Assembly: GCA_017882935.1 (NCBI GenBank)
Contig: JADGOP010000122.1
Span: forward strand, 1 to 7,056
Direction of reading: 5' to 3'
Origin: Actinomycetota bacterium
GTDB taxonomy: Bacteria; Actinomycetota; Acidimicrobiia; Acidimicrobiales; Iamiaceae
DNA length: 7,056 bases
Position 1 is the first letter of the stretch; every line of letters begins with the position of its first letter. Below are positions 1-6,747 of the stretch, in pieces. The translations under genes and the position numbers were made by a program. Below the pieces are notes generated by a model that saw only the letters and a list, made by a program, of their open reading frames with translations, was not told the DNA's origin and made no database searches.

Positions 1-786
1 CGTGGTCGACGACGAGGTCGTGACCGTGACCACGGTGCCGCTGGCCTCCTTCACGGTCAGGGTGCCGTTGCTCGACGCGGTCACGACCCCCGACACGAAC
101 CCGCCGAAGCCACCGGGCCCGCCCTGGCCCGGTCCGGCGTTGCCCGACGCGCCCGGCCCGGCGTTGCCCGACCCACCGGAGCCGCTCCCGCCGGCCATGC
201 CGGCCGGAGGTGTGCCGCCCTGCATCATCGGCGGCTGGCCCATGGCGCCGCTCGTGGCCGCGGTGCCGGTGACGATGCGCTCGGCGACGACCTTGTTCGT
301 GCCGGAGGTCGCGCCCATCACCTGGACGTGGTCGCCGACCTCCACCGCGCTGAGCGAGGAGGTCGACGTCTCCGACACCGTGGTCTTCGACGTCGTGGTC
401 ACCTTGGTCGTGCCGCTCGTGGTCTTCACCGTCAGGGTCGAGCCCGAGATCGAGGCGACCGTGCCCGTGGTGCCCGGCCGGCCGAACCCGCCGGCGCCGC
501 CGGGGCCTGCCTGCGCCTGGGCGCCCGTCGCGGCCGCGCCCGACGAGCCCTTGGTGCCGAGGCCTCCGAGCCCCACGAACGCGCCGATCCCGATGACGGC
601 CGCGCCTGCGGCCCCGATGAGCCAGGTCTTGCGGGACCCAGGTCGTGACCCGGACGGCGGCGTCGCCGACGGGGCGACTTCGTCCCAGGCGCCTGCGGTC
701 GGAGGCGCGGCGTCGATGCGCCACGCCGGTGGGAGGTCGGTGACCTGGGGTTGCCGGGGTTCGTTGATCGGATCGTGCTCGTTCAC
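1..786 (-). CDS. DUF5666-like repeat protein, membrane-anchored (C-terminus beyond window)
   Basis: This minus-strand reading frame stays open for 262 codons from a GTG start at 786 to the window edge. The start is supported by an AGAGGAG-like ribosome binding site a few bases upstream (plus-strand positions about 791-798). Residues 1-52 are a hydrophilic, proline-rich cytoplasmic tail ending in a basic SRK. Residues 55-76 are a hydrophobic, glycine/alanine-rich membrane segment, so the rest probably lies outside the membrane. Two similar beta-rich modules follow, at about 106-174 (GTVASISGSTLTVKT, then VGDHVQVMG) and from 231 onward (SGVVTASSNGTLTVKEASG). This TV..S..TLTV...G pattern is typical of DUF5666. 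A glycine/proline/methionine-rich linker separates the modules. Its role is unknown. Its divergent position beside a two-component system suggests it is a target of, or works with, that system. The family call is fairly firm and the function is not known. Confidence 0.8.
   Translation of the reverse strand, partial: MNEHDPINEPRQPQVTDLPPAWRIDAAPPTAGAWDEVAPSATPPSGSRPGSRKTWLIGAAGAAVIGIGAFVGLGGLGTKGSSGAAATGAQAQAGPGGAGGFGRPGTTGTVASISGSTLTVKTTSGTTKVTTTSKTTVSETSTSSLSAVEVGDHVQVMGATSGTNKVVAERIVTGTAATSGAMGQPPMMQGGTPPAGMAGGSGSGGSGNAGPGASGNAGPGQGGPGGFGGFVSGVVTASSNGTLTVKEASGTVVTVTTSSSTT
127..172 (-). repeat. Two-copy 24-bp tandem repeat in the Gly/Pro linker of the DUF5666-like gene
   Basis: Positions 127-148 and 151-172 are 22-bp units with a 24-bp period that differ only at 133 versus 157. 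On the minus strand they encode two copies of a GNAGPG-type octapeptide (SGNAGPGA, SGNAGPGQ). The period is a multiple of three, so copy number can change without shifting the frame. This is simple linker expansion in a low-complexity region. Confidence 0.75.
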
Positions 787-804
787 TGGCTGCTCCTCTG
801 GGCG

Positions 805-826
805 ACGCCCGATCTGGCCCGGGCGT
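805..826. other. Short inverted repeat in the leader of the DUF5666-like gene
   Basis: ACGCCCG at 805-811 is matched by its reverse complement CGGGCGT at 820-826 across an 8-base spacer. If the divergent minus-strand gene has a leader RNA, this could form a small hairpin about 20-40 bases upstream of its GTG start, just before the ribosome binding site. In sequence this GC-rich, a 7-bp match can arise by chance, so a function is only possible. Confidence 0.25.
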
Positions 827-859
827 GGGACGTTGACGGGAGCAGCTTCGAGACGGCAG

Positions 860-888
860 CTCAGAGGCCGCTCACAACCGCCTCTGAG
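860..888. promoter_or_regulatory. Inverted repeat of CTCTGAG half-sites (candidate regulator site)
   Basis: CTCAGAGGC at 860-868 and GCCTCTGAG at 880-888 are perfect 9-bp arms around an 11-bp spacer. The half-sites lie about 20 bp apart, near two helical turns. The core CTCTGAG is the same heptamer that forms the direct repeat at 936-953, so the match is unlikely to be only a hairpin. The site is about 75-100 bp upstream of the divergent minus-strand gene and about 80-110 bp upstream of the response regulator. It could help control either gene. Confidence 0.5.
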
Positions 889-935
889 TCTCCGGGGTCC
901 TTCTCACGGCGGGCTCGGAGGGACTCCTGGGCTTC

Positions 936-954
936 CTCTGAGGAAACTCTGAGG
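936..954 (+). promoter_or_regulatory. Direct-repeat operator CTCTGAGG-AAA-CTCTGAGG (candidate OmpR/PhoB-family site)
   Basis: CTCTGAGG occurs at 936-943 and again at 947-954, an exact repeat with an 11-bp period. Two tandem half-sites spaced by one helical turn are the usual binding layout of OmpR/PhoB-type winged-helix response regulators, and such a regulator begins 13 bases downstream. A weaker copy, CTCGGAGG at 914-921, lies exactly two periods upstream. Because the repeat nearly touches the start codon, binding could repress the regulator's own operon or could activate the divergent gene. Autoregulation is inferred and not shown by sequence alone. Confidence 0.6.
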
Positions 955-967
955 TTGATCGGCGAGC

Positions 968-1660
968 ATGGAGCCCATGGCGCGAGTGCTGGTGGCAGAC
1001 GATGAGCAGAACATCCGTGAGCTGGTCGCCATGGGCCTCCGCTACGAGGGGTTCGAGGTGGAGGCCGTCGACGACGGTCGTGCCGCGCTGGCCGCAGTGC
1101 CCACCTTCCGGCCCGACCTGATCGTGCTCGACGTGATGATGCCCGGGCTCGACGGCTTCGAGGTGTGCCGCCGGCTGCGCGCCGACGGCGAGCGCGCACC
1201 GGTGGTGTTCCTCACGGCTCGCAAGGAGCTCGACGACCGCCTCACCGGGCTCACGATCGGCGGCGACGACTACCTCGCCAAGCCCTTCAGCTTCGAGGAG
1301 CTGGTCGCCCGCATCCGCGTGGTGCTGCGGCGCACCGACGCCTCGACCGACGCCCCCCACCGCCTCACCTTCGCCGACCTCGAGCTCGACGAGGAGGCCC
1401 ACGAGGTGCGGCGTCAGGGCAAGGTCGTGAACCTCACGCCCACCGAGTTCAACCTGCTGCACTACCTGCTCGCGAACGCCCGGCGGGTGGTGTCGAAGCA
1501 GCAGATCCTCGACCACGTGTGGCAGTACGACTTCGACGGCGACGCCGCGGTCGTGGAGACCTACGTGTACTACCTCCGCAAGAAGATCGACGCCTTCGAC
1601 CCGCCCCTCATCCAGACGGTGCGCGGCGTGGGCTACACCCTGCGCAAGCCCGACGAGTAG
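968..1660 (+). CDS. OmpR/PhoB-family DNA-binding response regulator
   Basis: This 230-residue protein is the output half of a two-component system. It accepts phosphate from the kinase encoded next to it and binds promoter DNA. The receiver domain spans about 5-122, with the acidic pair D11-D12, phospho-acceptor D55 (VLDVMMPGLDG), T83 and K105 (AKPF). The winged-helix domain spans about 132-227, with the family signature LTPTEFNLLHYL, the recognition-helix region VVETYVYYLRKKI and the terminal wing VRGVGYTLR. Length and all key residues are normal. ATG at 968 is preceded by GAGG at 951-954. A second ATG at 977 would give the more typical N-terminus MARVLVADDE, so the true start may be three codons later. 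The kinase gene follows after 6 bases. The domain pattern resembles mycobacterial TcrX/PrrA-type regulators, but no orthologue name is justified. The stimulus is unknown. Confidence 0.95.
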   Translation: MEPMARVLVADDEQNIRELVAMGLRYEGFEVEAVDDGRAALAAVPTFRPDLIVLDVMMPGLDGFEVCRRLRADGERAPVVFLTARKELDDRLTGLTIGGDDYLAKPFSFEELVARIRVVLRRTDASTDAPHRLTFADLELDEEAHEVRRQGKVVNLTPTEFNLLHYLLANARRVVSKQQILDHVWQYDFDGDAAVVETYVYYLRKKIDAFDPPLIQTVRGVGYTLRKPDE

Positions 1661-1666
1661 GCCGCC

Positions 1667-3157
1667 GTGTCCCTGCGACTCCGGCTCCTCGTGGGCCTGG
1701 CGGTGCTCGTGCTCGGCGGCCTGCTCGTGTTCGGCGCGGGCACGTACCTGTCGCTCGACCACTTCCTCCGCGGCCGCCTCGACCAGCAGCTCACCACCGC
1801 GGCCCAGTCCATCGCCCAGTCCCAGCGACCCCAGGGCGACGGCCTGCACCACGGCGGCGGCCTCCCGTCCGGCAGCTCCACCTCGACGACGCTGCCGCCC
1901 GAGACCGACGGCGGCGGGCCGACCACGCCCGACAGCGTCGACGACAACCTGATCCACAACCTGGTGGGCCCCGACCTCTACGTCGCGGTGCTCGACGCCG
2001 ACGGCACCACCGTGCACACCACCCCGGCGCGCACCAGCACGGGCGCGGGCGCACCCGAGCTGTCCACGGCGGTGCGCACCGGCACGCTTCCGGTCACCGG
2101 CGCCAAGGTGATCGACAGCAGCACCGCGAAGGGCGGCAGTGCCGAGCGGGTCGCCGTCGCCGCCCTGCCCGACGGGGGCCGCGTGGTCGTGGCGGGCACG
2201 CTGCGCCCGGTCACCCAGACCCTGCACCGGCTGCTCCTCATCGAAGCCGCGGCCGGCGCCACAGTGATCCTGGTGACGCTCGGGCTCGGCGTCGCCCTCG
2301 CCCGCATGGCCACCAAGCCGCTCGAGGACATCGCCGAGGCCGCCGACGCGATCAGTGCCGGCGACCTCGACCGGCGCCTCACCATCACCGACCCCCGCAC
2401 CGAGGCGGGGCGCGTCGGCACCGCGTTCAACGCCATGCTCGCCGACATCCAGCAGGCCTTCGCCCGGCGCGACGCCACCGAGGGACGGCTGCGCCGCTTC
2501 GTGGCCGACGCGTCACACGAGCTGTCCACGCCGCTCACGTCGATCCGCGGCTATGCGGAGCTCTTCCACCGCGGGCTGGCCGATCGACCCGACGACCTGG
2601 CCACGGCCATGGGCCGCATCGAGGCCGAGAGCGTCCGCATGTCGCGCCTCGTCGACGACCTCCTGCTGCTCGCCAAGCTCGACTCCGGCCGTCCGCTCGA
2701 GACCCAGCCGGTCGACGTGGTCGCGGTGGTCAACGACGCCGCCACCGACCTGCGTGTGGTGGCACCCGACTGGCCGGTCACCGTCGAGGTCCCCGACTCG
2801 CTGCTGGTGCTCGGCGACGAGGACCGCCTGCGCCAGGTGGTCGCCAACCTCACGTCGAACGCGCACCGCTACACCCCGCCCGGCACGACCATCACCCTGC
2901 GCGCCCGCGCCGACGTCGACCGCGGCGTGATCGAGGTCGCCGACCACGGGCCCGGCCTCGACGAGGAGCAGGCGGCCAAGGTGTTCGAGCGCTTCTACCG
3001 CGTCGACGCGGCCCGCTCCCGTGCCGCCGGCGGTTCGGGCCTCGGCCTGGCCATCGTCGCCTCGCTGACCGAGTCGATGGGCGGCCAGGCCACCGTCGAC
3101 ACCGCGCCCGGCCGCGGCACCACCTTCCGCGTCAGCATCCCTCTCGCCACCCCCTGA
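1667..3157 (+). CDS. Sensor histidine kinase (HAMP, HisKA, HATPase_c), membrane-bound
   Basis: This 496-residue kinase is the partner of the upstream regulator. Its GTG start lies 6 bases after the regulator's stop, and a GAGTAGG ribosome binding site overlaps that stop. Membrane segment 1 is at about 7-29 and segment 2 at about 189-212. Between them lies an extracytoplasmic sensor region of about 160 residues with a Gly/Ser/Thr/Pro-rich stretch containing HH at 61-62. HAMP spans about 213-265. The HisKA domain carries the phosphorylated histidine H284 in ASHELSTPLTSIRGY, with S where many kinases have R. The ATPase domain has N394 and N398 (NLTSNAHRYTPP), the G1 box D426-G430 (DHGPG), the F-box FERFYR and the G2 box GGSGLGLA at 455-462. 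It appears intact and active. The sensor region matches no ligand-binding fold I recognise, so the signal is unknown. Confidence 0.95.
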   Translation: MSLRLRLLVGLAVLVLGGLLVFGAGTYLSLDHFLRGRLDQQLTTAAQSIAQSQRPQGDGLHHGGGLPSGSSTSTTLPPETDGGGPTTPDSVDDNLIHNLVGPDLYVAVLDADGTTVHTTPARTSTGAGAPELSTAVRTGTLPVTGAKVIDSSTAKGGSAERVAVAALPDGGRVVVAGTLRPVTQTLHRLLLIEAAAGATVILVTLGLGVALARMATKPLEDIAEAADAISAGDLDRRLTITDPRTEAGRVGTAFNAMLADIQQAFARRDATEGRLRRFVADASHELSTPLTSIRGYAELFHRGLADRPDDLATAMGRIEAESVRMSRLVDDLLLLAKLDSGRPLETQPVDVVAVVNDAATDLRVVAPDWPVTVEVPDSLLVLGDEDRLRQVVANLTSNAHRYTPPGTTITLRARADVDRGVIEVADHGPGLDEEQAAKVFERFYRVDAARSRAAGGSGLGLAIVASLTESMGGQATVDTAPGRGTTFRVSIPLATP

Positions 3158-3167
3158 CCCGCGTTTG

Positions 3168-3206
3168 GTGTCCGCATCTGGTTGCTCAGCAACCAGATGC
3201 GGACAC
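3168..3206. terminator. Perfect 39-bp palindrome after the kinase gene (probable terminator or dispersed palindromic element)
   Basis: GTGTCCGCATCTGGTTGCT at 3168-3186 is followed by the single base C3187 and then its exact reverse complement at 3188-3206. The 19-bp arms have no mismatch. TTG at 3165-3167 can pair further with CAA at 3208-3210 if G3207 is bulged. It starts 11 bases after the kinase stop and lies before the next promoter, which fits transcription termination. Neither side has a T-run, so it would be the tail-less type common in actinobacteria. The arms are less GC-rich than the surroundings, and such precision is unusual for a simple terminator. A repeated extragenic palindrome or a protein-binding site are alternatives. 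Confidence 0.65.
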
Positions 3207-3245
3207 GCAATCGCCGGTCCGCGTGCCTCCCTCGCGCCGGGCCGG

Positions 3246-3272
3246 TACGTTCGGGTCGACCGACCTAGGGGG
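3246..3272 (+). promoter_or_regulatory. Candidate -10 box and Shine-Dalgarno for the amidohydrolase operon
   Basis: TACGTT at 3246-3251 fits the TAnnnT pattern of actinobacterial housekeeping -10 boxes and lies 25 bases before the ATG at 3277. No convincing -35 box is seen near 3222-3229. AGGGGG at 3267-3272 is a strong ribosome binding site four bases before the ATG and fixes the gene start. Together with the palindrome upstream, this suggests that a new transcription unit begins here. The ribosome binding site is well supported and the -10 box is tentative. Confidence 0.4.
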
Positions 3273-3276
3273 CAGC

Positions 3277-5040
3277 ATGAGCTTCGACGCAGGCGTTGCA
3301 GCAGTGACGACCGACGGACCGTTCGACCTCGTCATCACGGGCGGCACGCTCGTCGACGGGTCCGGGGCACCACCCCGGGCGGCCGACGTCGGCGTGGCGG
3401 GCGGCCGCATCGCCGCGGTGGCCGAGCCGGGCAGCCTGTCGACCGCCGGAGCCGAGGTGATCGACGCGACCGGCGCGCTCGTCACCCCCGGCTTCGTCGA
3501 CATCCACACCCACTACGACGGCCAGGCCACCTGGGACAGCAGCCTGGCGCCCTCGTCGTGGCACGGGGTCACCACCGTCGTCATGGGCAACTGCGGCGTG
3601 GGCTTCGCCCCGGTGCGGCCCACCGACCACGACGCGCTCGTCGAGCTGATGGAAGGCGTCGAGGACATCCCCGGGGCCGCGCTCCACGAAGGGGTGTCGT
3701 TCGACTGGGAGACCTTCCCCGAGTACCTCGACGCCCTCGAGCGCCTCGACCACGACATCGACCTCGCCGCGCAGGTGCCCCACGGGGCCGTGCGCCTCTA
3801 CGTCATGGGTCAGCGCGGCGCCGACCGCGAGGCCGCGAGCCCCGACGAGATCGCCGAGATGGGCCGCATCGTCGCCGACGCCGTCCGGGCCGGCGCGCTC
3901 GGCTTCACCACGTCACGCACCTTGAACCACCGCACCAGCAAGGGCGACCTCACGCCCACCCTCACCGCTGCCGAGGAGGAGCTGGTCGGCATCGCCGAGG
4001 CGATGGGCGACACGGGCACGGGGGTCATCGAGCTCATCTCCGACTTCCCCGACGGCCTGGCCGAGTTCGACCGGCTCCGCCACATGGTCGAGCGCTCCGG
4101 GCGCCCGCTCACCGTCTCCCTGGCCCAGGCCGGCAGCGCCGACGGCTACAAGGGGATGCTCGCCCTGCTCGAGAGCGCGGCCGCCGACGACCTGCCGATC
4201 CGTGCCCAGGTGGCGACCCGCCCCATCGGCGTGCTGTTCGGGCTCCAGGCCACGTACAGCGCGTTCTCGCAGAACCCGGTGTACCGCGAGCTCGCCGACC
4301 TGCCGTTCGACGAGCGCCTCGCCGCGCTGCTCGAACCGGAGCGCCGCGAGCGCCTGCTCGCCGCCGAGGGACCCGACGATGCCGGGCGCTTCGCCAGCCT
4401 CTACGAGCTGGGCGACCCGCCCGACTACGAGCAGCCGCCGGAGCGGTCGATCGCCGGCCGGGCCCTCGCCGAGGGTCGGGCCCCGGCCGAGCTGGCCTAC
4501 GACTCCATGGTCGCCGACGGGGGCACGGGGTTCCTCTACTTCCCCTTCGCCAACTACGTCGACGGCGACTTCACCGCCATCCTCGAGATGATGCAGCACC
4601 CGCTCACGCTCATCGGGCTCGGCGACGGCGGCGCCCACGTGGGCACCATCTGCGACGGCAGCAACGTCACCACCATGCTCACCCACTGGGTGCGCGACCG
4701 CACCCGCGGCGACAAGGTCGACCTCGCGTGGGCGATCCACGTGCTCACCCGCCGCAACGCCGAGGCCGTGGGCCTGCTCGACCGCGGCCTGGTGGCGCCG
4801 GGCTTCAAGGCCGACCTCAACGTCGTCGACCTCGAGCACCTCACCCTGCACGCGCCCGAGATGCGGTTCGACCTGCCGGCCGGCGGCAAGCGGCTGCTGC
4901 AGCGAGCCGACGGCTACCTGGCCACCGTGGTGTCGGGCGAGGTGATCGCCCGCGACGGCGCGCCAACTGGCGCGCTCCCCGGCCGGCTCGTGCGGGGGTC
5001 CCAGCCAGCGCCGGTCACCGCGGGCGCGGTCCATGCCTGA
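3277..5040 (+). CDS. Amidohydrolase-superfamily metal hydrolase, N-acyl-D-amino-acid deacylase-like
   Basis: This 587-residue protein is a probable cytoplasmic metal-dependent hydrolase. The start is set by the AGGGGG site just upstream. The N-terminal beta-sandwich begins with [15 protein letters not shown] (about 16-30). The TIM barrel opens with [12 protein letters not shown], whose H77 and H79 are metal ligands. GNCGVGFAP contains C106, the cysteine ligand typical of D-aminoacylases. [16 protein letters not shown] carries D450, at the place of the catalytic aspartate. A C-terminal sandwich strand ([12 protein letters not shown]) follows. The stretches where classical D-aminoacylases have their other two histidine ligands read VIELISDF (250-257) and LTVSLAQA (278-285), with no histidine, so the metal site must differ. 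No signal peptide is visible. The gene overlaps the monooxygenase gene by 8 bp. The superfamily is secure. The substrate is unknown, and an automatic label of D-aminoacylase would be unsafe. Confidence 0.9.
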   Translation: MSFDAGVAAVTTDGPFDLVITGGTLVDGSGAPPRAADVGVAGGRIAAVAEPGSLSTAGAEVIDATGALVTPGFVDIHTHYDGQATWDSSLAPSSWHGVTTVVMGNCGVGFAPVRPTDHDALVELMEGVEDIPGAALHEGVSFDWETFPEYLDALERLDHDIDLAAQVPHGAVRLYVMGQRGADREAASPDEIAEMGRIVADAVRAGALGFTTSRTLNHRTSKGDLTPTLTAAEEELVGIAEAMGDTGTGVIELISDFPDGLAEFDRLRHMVERSGRPLTVSLAQAGSADGYKGMLALLESAAADDLPIRAQVATRPIGVLFGLQATYSAFSQNPVYRELADLPFDERLAALLEPERRERLLAAEGPDDAGRFASLYELGDPPDYEQPPERSIAGRALAEGRAPAELAYDSMVADGGTGFLYFPFANYVDGDFTAILEMMQHPLTLIGLGDGGAHVGTICDGSNVTTMLTHWVRDRTRGDKVDLAWAIHVLTRRNAEAVGLLDRGLVAPGFKADLNVVDLEHLTLHAPEMRFDLPAGGKRLLQRADGYLATVVSGEVIARDGAPTGALPGRLVRGSQPAPVTAGAVHA

Positions 5041-6673
5041 GCGGCCCGCTTCCGGGCAACCCGACGCCGGGGGAGCCCCCGAGCGGGAGGTCGACGTGGT
5101 CGTGGTGGGGGCGGGCATCGCGGGCCTCTACGCCCTCAAGCGGTTGCGCGACGGGGGCTTCGACGTGCAGGTGTTCGAAGCGGCCTCCGACGTCGGCGGC
5201 ACCTGGTGGTGGAACCGCTATCCGGGCGCCCGCTGCGACATCGAGTCCATGGACTACTCGTACTCCTTCTCCCCGGAGCTGGAGCAGGAGTGGACCTGGA
5301 CCGAGCGCTACGCCACCCAACCCGAGATCCTCCGCTACCTGAACCACGTGGCCGACCGCTTCGACCTGCGCCGCCAGGTCCAGTTCGACACCCGGGTCAC
5401 GAGCGCGACGTGGGACGACGGCGCCGGCCGCTGGACCGTCGCCACCGATCAGGGCGACACCGTGTCGGCGCAGTTCTGCGTCATGGCGGTGGGCTGCCTG
5501 TCGGCCGCGAAGGACCCGGAGATCGACGGCATCGACACCTTCGCGGGCCCGACGTACCACACAGGTCGCTGGCCCCACGAGGGGGTCGACTTCTCCGGTC
5601 AGCGCGTGGGCGTCATCGGCACCGGCTCGTCGGGCATCCAGTCGATCCCGCTCATCGCGCAGCAGGCCGGCCACCTCACGGTGTTCCAGCGCACCCCCAA
5701 CTTCGCCATGCCGGCCCGCAACGGGCCGCTCGACGAGGCCCGGATCCAGCAGCGCAAGGCCACCTACCGCACCCACCGCGCCGCCGTGCTCGAGTCGCAC
5801 ACGGGCGTGGTGGTCGAGCTTCACGACCAGTCGGCCCTCGCGGTGAGCGACGACGAGCGCGAGGCCACCTACGAGGCCGCGTGGGAGTCGGGCACCCTCT
5901 TCGCGCTGCTGGCCTCGTACAACGACCTGCTCATCGACCCGGCTGCCAACGAGACCGCGGCCGAGTTCGTGCGTCGCCGGATCCGCGAGCTGGTCCACGA
6001 CCCCGAGGTCGCCGAGCTGCTCTCGCCCCGGACCTACCCCTTCGGCGCCAAGCGGGCCTGCCTCGACACCGACTACTACGCCACGTTCAACCGTCCGAAC
6101 GTGAGCCTGGTCGACGTCCGGGCGACGCCCATCGTCGAGATCACCCCCACAGGTCTGCGCACCACCGCCGCCGACTTCGACCTCGACGCGCTCGTGTTCG
6201 CCACCGGGTTCGACGCCATGACCGGGCCGCTGCTCGGGCCCACCATCACCGGCAGGCGGGGCGCCGCCCTGCGCGACGCCTGGGCGGCCGGGCCCCGCTC
6301 GTACCTCGGCATCGCGGTGTCGGGGTTCCCCAACCTCTTCACCATCACGGGACCGGGCAGCCCGTCGGTGCTCACCAACATGATCGTGTCGATCGAGCAG
6401 CACATCGACTGGGTGGCGGCCTGCATCACCTCCCTCCGTGAGCGCGACCTCCACACCATCGAGGCCACGCCCGACGCCGAGGCGTTCTGGGTGGACCACG
6501 TCAACGAGGTGGCGTCGTTCACGCTCTACCCCACGGCCGACTCGTGGTACATGGGCGCCAACGTGCCCGGCAAGCCCCGGGTCTTCATGCCCTACATCGG
6601 CGGGGTCGCCTACTACCGCGAGGTGTGCGCCGACGTGGCTGCAGACGACTACCGGGGCTTCGCGCTGGCCTGA
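5033..6673 (+). CDS. Type I Baeyer-Villiger monooxygenase (FAD/NADPH), phenylacetone-monooxygenase-like
   Basis: This 546-residue flavoenzyme should insert an oxygen atom beside a ketone carbonyl, giving an ester or lactone, using NADPH and O2. The FAD-binding Rossmann motif GAGIAG is at 26-31. GGTWWWNRYPGARCD (55-69) contains D69, the counterpart of the conserved active-site aspartate. The Baeyer-Villiger fingerprint FAGPTYHTGRWP at 170-181 matches FxGxxxHTxxWP exactly. The NADPH-binding motif GTGSSG is at 196-201. PFGAKRACLDTDYY holds R341, equivalent to the catalytic arginine R337 of phenylacetone monooxygenase as I recall that sequence. ATGFDAMTG and GPGSPSVLTNM also follow that enzyme closely, including the active-site loop that distinguishes it from cyclohexanone monooxygenase. 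The ATG lies inside the end of the amidohydrolase gene and has no strong ribosome binding site, so translation is probably coupled. The class is secure. The ketone used is unknown. Confidence 0.95.
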   Translation: MPERPASGQPDAGGAPEREVDVVVVGAGIAGLYALKRLRDGGFDVQVFEAASDVGGTWWWNRYPGARCDIESMDYSYSFSPELEQEWTWTERYATQPEILRYLNHVADRFDLRRQVQFDTRVTSATWDDGAGRWTVATDQGDTVSAQFCVMAVGCLSAAKDPEIDGIDTFAGPTYHTGRWPHEGVDFSGQRVGVIGTGSSGIQSIPLIAQQAGHLTVFQRTPNFAMPARNGPLDEARIQQRKATYRTHRAAVLESHTGVVVELHDQSALAVSDDEREATYEAAWESGTLFALLASYNDLLIDPAANETAAEFVRRRIRELVHDPEVAELLSPRTYPFGAKRACLDTDYYATFNRPNVSLVDVRATPIVEITPTGLRTTAADFDLDALVFATGFDAMTGPLLGPTITGRRGAALRDAWAAGPRSYLGIAVSGFPNLFTITGPGSPSVLTNMIVSIEQHIDWVAACITSLRERDLHTIEATPDAEAFWVDHVNEVASFTLYPTADSWYMGANVPGKPRVFMPYIGGVAYYREVCADVAADDYRGFALA

Positions 6674-6747
6674 GCCGCGCGGTCGCTCGGAGCAACTTCA
6701 CAGGAAGCACCGATCGCAGCGTGAGCCGGCACCCCCACGCTTGGGCC
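6674..6747 (+). promoter_or_regulatory. Leader of the GtrA gene with a possible regulator half-site
   Basis: This 74-base gap shows no terminator hairpin after the monooxygenase. TTCACAGGAAGC at 6697-6708 resembles CTCTGAGGAAAC at 936-947 upstream of the response regulator (TC..AGGAA.C shared), but a second half-site 11 bp on is poorly kept. It may be a weak site for the same or a related OmpR-type regulator, or only chance. No convincing -35/-10 pair or strong ribosome binding site was found. Confidence 0.25.

Noticed and set aside
2..952. Plus-strand open frame of 316 codons opposite the left-edge gene.
   Set aside because: It is proline-rich antisense with no domain. The minus strand has a ribosome binding site, a membrane segment and DUF5666-like modules.
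872..2227. Long minus-strand open frame of 451 codons across the regulator and kinase genes.
   Set aside because: It is the G/C-biased antisense of well-supported genes and has the typical Val/Gly/His/Ala-rich shadow composition. It also crosses the operator region.
1165..3276. The amidohydrolase frame stays open for about 2.1 kb upstream of its ATG, suggesting a 1291-residue protein.
   Set aside because: The upstream part is arginine/proline/alanine-rich shadow of the regulator and kinase genes, which show complete domains in their own frames. The ATG at 3277 has a strong ribosome binding site.
3158..3276. The palindrome region as a riboswitch or small RNA gene.
   Set aside because: There is only a single perfect stem and no multi-helix architecture or conserved aptamer core.
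3913..5118. Minus-strand open frame of 401 codons opposite the amidohydrolase.
   Set aside because: It is antisense shadow without domains or a plausible start context.
5015..6499. Minus-strand open frame of 494 codons opposite the monooxygenase.
   Set aside because: It shows shadow composition with no recognisable motif, while the plus strand carries every Baeyer-Villiger signature.
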